Shown here: piece by piece, positions 1 to 6,099 of the stretch
How positions within the stretch are numbered: the first letter of the stretch is position 1
Layout: each line of letters starts with the position of its first letter
Assembly (NCBI GenBank): GCA_011055585.1
Contig: DRGT01000129.1
Coordinates: 1-7,126 of the forward strand
Reading direction: 5' to 3'
Length of the DNA: 7,126 nt
Source: Candidatus Nitrosopumilus sp.
Lineage (GTDB): Archaea; Thermoproteota; Nitrososphaeria; Nitrososphaerales; Nitrosopumilaceae
Notes under the pieces: generated by a model
What the model saw: only the letters and a program-made list of their open reading frames with translations
Databases searched by the model: none
What the model was told of the DNA's origin: nothing
Translations under genes and position numbers: made by a program

Positions 1-96
1 AAATTTAATTCCAGTAAATATAGTTCTGTCTAGACCATCCCAAATCCAATAGAAAAAACTGACCAATCCGGTCTGTCTACGTAATGAAGCGTCCAT
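1..96 (-). CDS. Cytochrome b/b6-type subunit of complex III, N-terminal 32 residues only
   Basis: This is the first 32 codons of a gene that runs off the left edge. The translation starts MDASLRRQTG and contains the stretch FYWIWDGLDRTIFTG, which I recognise as the N-terminus of thaumarchaeal cytochrome b/b6-domain proteins. In that family the subunit is a multi-pass membrane protein carrying the b haems and the quinol-oxidising site, and it works with the Rieske protein encoded just upstream. The ATG at 96-94 lies inside the end of the Rieske gene, in a different frame, with a 20-base overlap. This implies co-transcription and probably translational coupling. The nearest purine-rich sequence, AGGA, ends only one base before the ATG, too close for a normal ribosome site. 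Haem ligands lie outside the window, so the call rests on the short N-terminus plus the Rieske neighbour. Confidence 0.82.
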   Translation of the reverse strand, partial: MDASLRRQTGLVSFFYWIWDGLDRTIFTGIKF

Positions 97-682
97 ATCC
101 TACAACCCCATTTGCATTCACACCCCAGACGGGCGGTTTAATCCATAAAAATCCATCAATGTCTTCTTCAAAGTCAAGCTTTGGAAGTGTGTTTGAAGGA
201 GGAGCTTGAAGTGAAGCAGGTCCTGCAAATGCAGTTCCTGTTACTGGATTATACATGCTACCATGACATGGACATTCTCCCCTCTTACGACCCTCTTCCG
301 GCCAATATTTCCATAAACACCACAAATGAAGACAAATCATGCTGTAAGCTCTAAAAGAACTAACATCTTTTTTGTCTCCACCTAATTCTTCTGGCAAACG
401 AATGAATTGCCATTTTCTAAAGGCCTCTTCATCTAAAACGTCATCTCCAGTTTTAGGATAGGTGATAACTTCTGCATGGTTTGTTGGAAAAGTGTTAACA
501 TTAGCTTGTGTCCCATCGGGAAGAATTACTTTGACTTTTTCAAGAGATACTGAAGAAGGATTTGGCATGAAATTTCCCCACGGAACAAATGGAGCAAAGG
601 CCAAAGCTGTACCTGCAGCTCCCATTAATTTTAAAAAATCTCTTCGAGAAAGCCCACTAGAGCTCTGATCCTGCTCCGACAT
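77..682 (-). CDS. Rieske [2Fe-2S] iron-sulfur protein of complex III, Tat-exported
   Basis: From the ATG at 682 this encodes 201 residues. It should carry electrons from quinol at cytochrome b to a periplasmic-side acceptor (a small blue copper protein in ammonia-oxidising archaea). Both Rieske boxes are intact: C117-L-H119-L-W-C122 and C137-P-C139-H140-G-S142. C117, H119, C137 and H140 are the expected cluster ligands, and C122 and C139 the expected disulfide. A GPAS-LQAPP loop follows, matching the family's proline-rich loop. The N-terminus has a twin-arginine signal (S12-R13-R14-D-F-L-K) and a hydrophobic segment at about 19-36, probably kept as a membrane anchor. The frame stays open upstream to a TTG at 703 (208 aa), but the TATA box at 708-715 predicts transcription starting near 685, which would exclude that start. 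A GGAG six bases before the ATG also favours 682. The gene overlaps the cytochrome b start by 20 bases. Confidence 0.95.
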   Translation of the reverse strand: MSEQDQSSSGLSRRDFLKLMGAAGTALAFAPFVPWGNFMPNPSSVSLEKVKVILPDGTQANVNTFPTNHAEVITYPKTGDDVLDEEAFRKWQFIRLPEELGGDKKDVSSFRAYSMICLHLWCLWKYWPEEGRKRGECPCHGSMYNPVTGTAFAGPASLQAPPSNTLPKLDFEEDIDGFLWIKPPVWGVNANGVVGYGRFIT

Positions 683-707
683 GCCAAGCTCCGTACTTGC
701 CAAATTG

Positions 708-715
708 CTTATAAA
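708..715 (-). promoter_or_regulatory. TATA box of the Rieske-cytochrome b unit
   Basis: On the minus strand the sequence reads TTTATAAG, a near-ideal archaeal TATA box, preceded by the purine-rich AAACAAAG, which could be a TFB recognition element. With the usual archaeal spacing of about 26-27 bases from box centre to transcription start, initiation falls near position 685. That is two or three bases before the ATG at 682, so the transcript would be essentially leaderless. The box sits between the protease stop (723-725) and the Rieske ATG, which suggests the respiratory genes are transcribed independently of the protease gene. The transcription start is inferred, not seen. Confidence 0.65.
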
Positions 716-722
716 CTTTGTT

Positions 723-3700
723 TCATTGTTTTTTGGAAATTTTCTTTTTTCGAATAGCTAGTGGAATAAAACTAGCTCCGATCGCGATACCAATTCCAAT
801 TCCAATAATAAGATAATAACTTGAATCTATTGTTGTTTCAACATCTGTTGGTTTTTTCTCAATTATAGAATGATCAACTGTAAATTGAATTGTTTTTGTT
901 GCAATATTATCAGCTTTGTCACTAGATGTGATTTGAATTTCATAATCTCCATCATCTAAGCTAGAAGTATCAAACTCAAATAAAGTTTGATCAATTATTG
1001 TTTCTCCTGTTGGAAGAATAATAGAAACAGCCTCATTTTCAGGTAAATTCACGTCATTGACAGTAAAATTAATTAAAAGAGTTTCAGAAACTTTCATGCC
1101 TTCTGTTGGAGAGTTAATGTCAAGTTGAGGTTCCAAAGTGTCTAAATTAAATTCAAAAATTTCTGTAGAACTGTTTCCAGAAAGATCTATCGCCATAATT
1201 TTAATTTCATGAAATCCATCGGAGAGTGATTCTAATTTTATTTGCTCTGTTGCATTAAAAATAAATTCTTCATCATCAAGAAAATATTTTACAACATCAA
1301 GATTATCATCTTTTATTTCAGGATTTTCAAGATAATCTTGGTTTACAAATTCCGGAATTTGAAAAATTATTTCTGGTTTTTTGTCATCGGGTGAAATTGT
1401 TGTAAACTTTGCAATAATTGTAATTGGTTCAGTTGTAGAATTTCCACCAAACAAACCTGAATGAAGCAGCATGCTATATGTTCCAGTTTGATTAATTGGT
1501 ACATTCAAAACTGTTGATGTATCATCTTTGTTTTTTACTGGGAAAAATCCTCCACCCTGACTAAACGGTGAAGTTCCAAGCCAGTCTATGGATGGCCATC
1601 CCAGGAAATTGCCAAATACTCCCGATGGGACATTTGTTTGAACAATTTTTCCGTTTGGATCCATTACAAAAACTGAAAAGTGTGAATCTTTGTCTTTCCA
1701 TGAAACATCAATTGACGCTGAATTAATTGTTGGATCTTCAATGTCAAAATAATATTGTCTCCAATCACCAGCCATGTATCTATTAACCATATCAAATGCT
1801 CCTTTCACGTATCCATTTCCAAAAAGAACGTCTTCACTTTGTTTACCAGTAATTAAAACAATTGAATCTTTTTCATCAATTGTTTTCTTTACAACAAACG
1901 AAACAGGAACGTTAGCTGTATGTTGATCTCCTTCAAATGTTAAAAATCCTTGATATACACCAGATTGATAATTTATTGGAGTAATAATTGTGGCTTTAAG
2001 TTTTGAAGAACTGTTTGGAGGAACCGTAATTCTTTCTTCATTTACCCAAATTACATCCCATTTTTCTTTGTTGTAGTAACTAGCTGATAATGTATAATCC
2101 ATTGAAGTTGAATTTAATTTTGTTTCGCCAGTCCAATAAGAAAATCTAATTGGAACAGGATAAACTCCTATTAGAGGTACATTTTCAAATTTTTCGTTTG
2201 GTTCAGAAACTCTAACTTCTTGAACTGTGCCCCATGAACCGCCACGATTAATCATAGATAGCTCATCACTTGAAATATCATTGTCATCATTTTTGTCATT
2301 CCAATCATAAAGATAAAGAGAAGAAATTCTCAAATCATTAGCAAAAACATCATCAGTTTTGTTTAGGAATGTATCAAATGGAAAATTTACATTGAGGATC
2401 ATCAATGAAGCATCGGATGGAATTGGATTTGATTCATCAAAAAGTGATTCAAGTGTTTTGTGTTCTTTAACATCAGAAAGTCTGATGTAATTTGGTGCAT
2501 AAGTTCCCGTTTCATTTAAAATTGGATCTTGTTGTTGCACTTTAGTCATTCCATTAAATTCGGTTTTTTGAATTAATTCTAATTTTTGTGGTTTAATTGT
2601 TATTTCTAGTGGCTGTGATGAGGGATTTTCTATTGTAAATGTAGCAGTACTTCGTTCGCCGGGAGAGAGTTGTCCACCAAACCAGCTTGTATGATAAAGT
2701 TTTTTGTCAGGTAGTTGGAATTTTTCGAATCCAAAAGCAGTAGAGTTTAGTTTTTCAAATGGACCATCCAAAATTTTCTTTACATTAGAATAAGTGGCAT
2801 CATTATAAACAATGAACATGCCCTCTTCGCCTTCTACAAATCTTATTGCATCATTTACATTCACAAGTCCTGAACCTTGAGTAAATGGATCGTTTTGCAG
2901 ATCAGTTGCAGTAGACATGAGAATGTTTTTTACTCTATATGGATCTGGTTCTTGTAATTTTTCTTTCATGCTTTGTATCACTAATGCTGCACTGCCTGAA
3001 ACAAGAGGTGCAGCCATACTTGTTCCTCCAAATAACGAAAATGGCTCTCTTGTAGAATTTTTTTCAAGTTTTGTTACTGATGCTGGTGTAAAACTATATG
3101 CTCCTATACTCATTAAATCAGGTTTTGGATCTCCAATTATTCCAGGACCTCTACTTGAAAAATCAACTACGTGGTTTTTGTGATCAGTAGTATTTCCAAA
3201 TCTTGGTTGATCCTTGAAAGTTGAATAACCAACAAATACATTATTTGTTGTTGCGCCAACTGAAATTGCAAAAGGCGCTGCACTCGGTAATCCTACAGTT
3301 CCATATCCATGACCAGAATTGCCAGCACTTGTCACCATTGTAACTCCTGGATAATTAGCATCAAGAGATTTTGGTGTAGCAAGAACATTTACAATTAAAG
3401 ATAAAATATCTACACCAGGTGGTGTTTCAAACGATGGAAAATTTGAAACGCCCCAACTGTTTGAAATAATATCGACTCTAGGACTACCTGAAAACTTCCA
3501 TTCAGTTTCTTCGTTATCAAAACCAGATAACCATAACCACGAGTAAACAGTATCACCAAACCATAATGCCTTTACAGGAATGATTTTTGCATCAGGTGCA
3601 ACTCCTTTAATTGTAAATTTTTTTGTGTTGTTGTAAATATCATATTCTTGAACACCTTGAGAAACAATTGATGCCGAAACTGATGTACCATGTCCCAAAA

Positions 3701-4970
3701 AATCAGTCATCACACCAAAGAACTGTCCATTTTCATCCATTGGTGGTAGCAAAGTTCCGTTTACTGCTTTGAATGTGTCATCGATTTCAGATTTTGTGTC
3801 TTGAATTATTCCATGAACATCTAATACTTTAGCTCCCACCGTACCTGCACTATAATCAAATTTTCCATCATCATCAAAATCATAAACTAAAAATTCATTT
3901 CCATCACCTATCTTAATTGGAATTTCATCAGTAAAATCAAAATCATAATCAGGTCGTTCTCCACTGGGTAAATCAAATCTTGTGTAATCTTCCCATGATG
4001 TTGAAAGATCTGGAATTATTGTATCGTAAACACCTTTTACAGTAGAATCTACAACCAATACTGGTACAACTTGAATTCTAGCATTAGCTCCTGCAAGAGA
4101 ACCTTGATACATTACTCCTAGATGATAAATTCCACTTTGTGAACGAATGTAATCTCGATTGTTTTGTCCAATTTTCATATCTTCAAGCAAGGTTCCATTA
4201 AAAACCGGAGCTCCGCCAGCTTGTGGATAAAACGAATTGTAAATTTCTATTTGAGTCCCGTTTCCATCTTGATGTATATCAAGAAAAACTCCACTTTTAT
4301 TTCGATAAGCTTTTGAAGTGATATCGTCAGGCAATGTCTTGGAATAGTTTCTAATTATTCCATCTTTATCAATACTAGCGAAAAATGTAGCATTTGTAAG
4401 AATAATTCCTTGACCGTCTGCATCTAACATTATTGGATTGTTATCTTTGTCTCTGGCCAAAGAATGTTGAATATCAGGATTTGAAAAGTCTACACCAGTA
4501 TCAACAACTGCTATAGTGACTCCCTTACCAGTGAAACCAAAATCTTCATGAACCTTGTCAGAATTTACAATTTCTCCAATTTTGGAAACTTCTTTGATGT
4601 CATCTTGTTGGTGAAACTCCAATGGAAAATCTTCTATAACAAAGTATCCTTGTGATTTAAGTTGAGAAATTTTATTTTCTGTCGATACAATTACTGAGAA
4701 AAATCCATTATTTGATTGAACTAAATTAATTTCTGATTTAATGTCATTTAATTTACCAGAACCAAAAATAAGATATCTTTTTTGAATTTTTTGTTGTTCT
4801 GTAACAATTGGATCAAGTGTTACGATACCTGAAGAAAAATCAAAAACTGATGAATTTGGTTGTGAATTTTGTTGAGGTAGATCACCTCCTAAAAAACCAT
4901 AGGAATTACTAGAAAATGCTGAAATTAGCAGAACTATTGAAAGCAAAATTGCCACTTTGGGCATAGTCAT
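723..4970 (-). CDS. Giant membrane-anchored subtilisin-like (S8) serine protease
   Basis: This encodes a 1415-aa secreted endopeptidase of the subtilase family. In order it has a signal peptide (about 4-24), a propeptide-like region (about 60-120), and an S8 catalytic domain with Asp157 (VVDTGV), His427 (GHGT), oxyanion Asn551 (SAGNSG) and Ser651 (GGTSMAAP). All four are intact, so it should be active. Asp and His are 270 residues apart, far more than in typical subtilisins. Residues about 760-1190 form several beta-rich regions, followed by two Ig-like repeats with an 89-residue period (about 1197-1366), one Gly-rich transmembrane helix (about 1386-1406) and a Lys/Arg tail. The catalytic part should face outward. 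I count 20 N-x-S/T sequons. The gene lies 25 bases behind the coiled-coil protein gene. The ATG at 4964 is an alternative start. The substrate is unknown; processing or turnover of surface proteins is an inference from context. Confidence 0.93.
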   Translation of the reverse strand: MTMPKVAILLSIVLLISAFSSNSYGFLGGDLPQQNSQPNSSVFDFSSGIVTLDPIVTEQQKIQKRYLIFGSGKLNDIKSEINLVQSNNGFFSVIVSTENKISQLKSQGYFVIEDFPLEFHQQDDIKEVSKIGEIVNSDKVHEDFGFTGKGVTIAVVDTGVDFSNPDIQHSLARDKDNNPIMLDADGQGIILTNATFFASIDKDGIIRNYSKTLPDDITSKAYRNKSGVFLDIHQDGNGTQIEIYNSFYPQAGGAPVFNGTLLEDMKIGQNNRDYIRSQSGIYHLGVMYQGSLAGANARIQVVPVLVVDSTVKGVYDTIIPDLSTSWEDYTRFDLPSGERPDYDFDFTDEIPIKIGDGNEFLVYDFDDDGKFDYSAGTVGAKVLDVHGIIQDTKSEIDDTFKAVNGTLLPPMDENGQFFGVMTDFLGHGTSVSASIVSQGVQEYDIYNNTKKFTIKGVAPDAKIIPVKALWFGDTVYSWLWLSGFDNEETEWKFSGSPRVDIISNSWGVSNFPSFETPPGVDILSLIVNVLATPKSLDANYPGVTMVTSAGNSGHGYGTVGLPSAAPFAISVGATTNNVFVGYSTFKDQPRFGNTTDHKNHVVDFSSRGPGIIGDPKPDLMSIGAYSFTPASVTKLEKNSTREPFSLFGGTSMAAPLVSGSAALVIQSMKEKLQEPDPYRVKNILMSTATDLQNDPFTQGSGLVNVNDAIRFVEGEEGMFIVYNDATYSNVKKILDGPFEKLNSTAFGFEKFQLPDKKLYHTSWFGGQLSPGERSTATFTIENPSSQPLEITIKPQKLELIQKTEFNGMTKVQQQDPILNETGTYAPNYIRLSDVKEHKTLESLFDESNPIPSDASLMILNVNFPFDTFLNKTDDVFANDLRISSLYLYDWNDKNDDNDISSDELSMINRGGSWGTVQEVRVSEPNEKFENVPLIGVYPVPIRFSYWTGETKLNSTSMDYTLSASYYNKEKWDVIWVNEERITVPPNSSSKLKATIITPINYQSGVYQGFLTFEGDQHTANVPVSFVVKKTIDEKDSIVLITGKQSEDVLFGNGYVKGAFDMVNRYMAGDWRQYYFDIEDPTINSASIDVSWKDKDSHFSVFVMDPNGKIVQTNVPSGVFGNFLGWPSIDWLGTSPFSQGGGFFPVKNKDDTSTVLNVPINQTGTYSMLLHSGLFGGNSTTEPITIIAKFTTISPDDKKPEIIFQIPEFVNQDYLENPEIKDDNLDVVKYFLDDEEFIFNATEQIKLESLSDGFHEIKIMAIDLSGNSSTEIFEFNLDTLEPQLDINSPTEGMKVSETLLINFTVNDVNLPENEAVSIILPTGETIIDQTLFEFDTSSLDDGDYEIQITSSDKADNIATKTIQFTVDHSIIEKKPTDVETTIDSSYYLIIGIGIGIAIGASFIPLAIRKKKISKKQ
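906..1229 (-). repeat. Two tandem Ig-like domains at the protease C-terminus, 89-residue period
   Basis: Protease residues 1248-1266 (1229-1173) and 1337-1355 (962-906) share the pattern S-L-x-D-G-x-x-E-I-x-I, with an Asp and an Asn later, each at an exact 89-residue offset. This is the end strand region of two consecutive Ig-like domains that place the catalytic part away from the transmembrane helix. Copies are diverged at the DNA level. Confidence 0.65.
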
Positions 4971-4987
4971 TGAAGTTTTTTTTGCAT

Positions 4988-4995
4988 TATTATAA
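4988..4995 (-). promoter_or_regulatory. Possible TATA box for the S8 protease gene
   Basis: The minus strand reads TTATAATA in the 25-base gap between the coiled-coil gene and the protease gene. Its centre predicts a transcription start near 4965, right at the second in-frame ATG (4964). That would give a leaderless mRNA beginning at MPKVAILL. No Shine-Dalgarno-like sequence precedes either ATG; the bases before 4970 are an A-run followed by CTTCA. In such AT-rich DNA a TATA-like match can occur by chance, and the short gap fits co-transcription equally well. Confidence 0.35.
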
Positions 4996-5988
4996 TTATC
5001 TTCTTCTTGCGAGTATCACAACTTGTAATGCAACTATAATTCCTATTGCGCCAACTATTGGAAATAATAATGAATTAAGTTGTGTAGATGCTTCTTCCAT
5101 GTTTTCCACTGAAGAAGACATGGATGTTACGCTTGAGGCGATGTTAGTGCTAGCTGACGTTAATGTAGAATCAAATTCCTCAATTCTAGATTCTAAAATA
5201 TCAAGTTCACTTGATGTTTCATCTAAAATAGAATTTAGTTTTACAATTTGTTCTGATATTCCACTAATATCTTGTTTTAATACAGTTGTTGCAGCAGAAC
5301 CATGTGAAGTTGAGCCTTGACTAAAAGTTACAACATGAAAGACATATGTTCCTTCAAAAGTAGCAGTATAATCAACAAAATACAGACCTGGATGTAAAGT
5401 TTGAAATGAAGATGTTAGAGTTTGTACTTCATCATTTGGAAGATGAACATGTGACGTTTTAAGAAGTTCTTGTGGTTCACCGCCAACCAGCATGCCATCA
5501 CTTGTAGTTTGTACAAAAATTCTAAATGGAGTATTTACTGCTGCGGTTTCTGGGGCAAAAACTAAAGTGTTTATCTGTCTTTCAACTGGAACTTCAATAA
5601 GCTCTGTAGTTGATGTAAATTTGACGTCTATTGTTTTTGATATTCCATTTTGTGTACTACTAATTACTTCAACGGTGTATGTTCCATATGGAAACGTTAT
5701 TGAAGAATCTGGCCATGTTAATAGAACGTGATTGAACGAGCCATCTGTACCTACTTGAACTTGATCAAATTTTGCAATTGTTCCATCGGGTGCAAATAAT
5801 CTTATGATTATGGTTTCATCTGGTAAAGCTTTTCCATAAACAAAAAGTGGTTTACCATCGGTGTAGACTTTATTGTCAGTGAATATATCAAATGTTACTG
5901 AGAAACCTGTTTGAATAAAGCTCATGGAAATAATTCCTAACAGTGTGATTACAAAAATTGTTTTCAATTTAGCTTTATTTGAAATCAT
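4996..5988 (-). CDS. Signal-peptide, two beta-domain, coiled-coil stalk protein with C-terminal membrane anchor (candidate S-layer anchor)
   Basis: I do not recognise a named family for this 330-aa protein. It has a signal peptide (1-30: positively charged start, then a hydrophobic core). A first beta-sandwich-like domain (about 31-125) shows the D-x-G-S-F and Y-G-T-Y-T-V-E-V pattern common in extracellular Ig-like domains. A second beta domain (about 138-222) has a histidine group: H180, H182, H199, H218. A coiled coil (241-307) follows, with I, L or M at ten successive heptad a-positions (241, 248, 255 and so on to 304). A transmembrane helix (about 309-326) ends in RRR, so the body faces outside. 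It lies downstream of the S-layer gene and 25 bases before the protease. The architecture matches the stalk protein SlaB of Sulfolobales, hence the proposed anchoring role. Its own promoter is unclear: TTTTAAAA overlapping the upstream T-tract is one weak option. No N-x-S/T sequon was found. Confidence 0.9.
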   Translation of the reverse strand: MISNKAKLKTIFVITLLGIISMSFIQTGFSVTFDIFTDNKVYTDGKPLFVYGKALPDETIIIRLFAPDGTIAKFDQVQVGTDGSFNHVLLTWPDSSITFPYGTYTVEVISSTQNGISKTIDVKFTSTTELIEVPVERQINTLVFAPETAAVNTPFRIFVQTTSDGMLVGGEPQELLKTSHVHLPNDEVQTLTSSFQTLHPGLYFVDYTATFEGTYVFHVVTFSQGSTSHGSAATTVLKQDISGISEQIVKLNSILDETSSELDILESRIEEFDSTLTSASTNIASSVTSMSSSVENMEEASTQLNSLLFPIVGAIGIIVALQVVILARRR

Positions 5989-6052
5989 CTCATAGATATT
6001 ACTTCTGGAATATTGATCTAGTTTTTGATAACTATCGTTAGGTTGTGTTTTT

Positions 6053-6086
6053 AAAAAAAAGAAAAAAGGGGAAAGTTTGAACTTTC
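6053..6086 (-). terminator. Stem-loop plus T-tract terminator of the S-layer gene
   Basis: Fourteen bases after the S-layer stop, the minus strand has the perfect inverted repeat GAAAGTT-CA-AACTTTC (6086-6071). It is followed by CCC and then a pyrimidine run of six T, one C and eight T. A T-rich tract alone can terminate archaeal transcription; the added palindrome makes this a strong terminator candidate. It separates the presumably very highly expressed S-layer gene from the coiled-coil gene starting at 5988, and may let a minority of transcripts read through. Confidence 0.75.
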
Positions 6087-6099
6087 TTGTTGTCTAGTC

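Noticed and set aside
683..703. TTG start at 703 for the Rieske protein
   Set aside because: It lies upstream of the transcription start predicted from the TATA box at 708-715, and a normal ATG with a well-placed GGAG exists at 682.
2917..3183. Open frame on the plus strand, 88 codons
   Set aside because: It is antisense to the region encoding the protease active-site Ser and Asn; no recognisable product and no promoter or ribosome site seen.
4967..4987. Six-codon minus-strand mini-ORF (MQKKLQ) whose TGA overlaps the protease ATG
   Set aside because: It could suggest translational coupling, but it has no ribosome site, the A-run makes it easy to get by chance, and the TATA-like box would place the transcript start after it.
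4970..5320. Open frame on the plus strand, 116 codons
   Set aside because: It lies opposite the coiled-coil region of the stalk gene. The minus-strand product has a clear signal peptide, heptads and membrane helix, while the plus-strand frame has no such structure.
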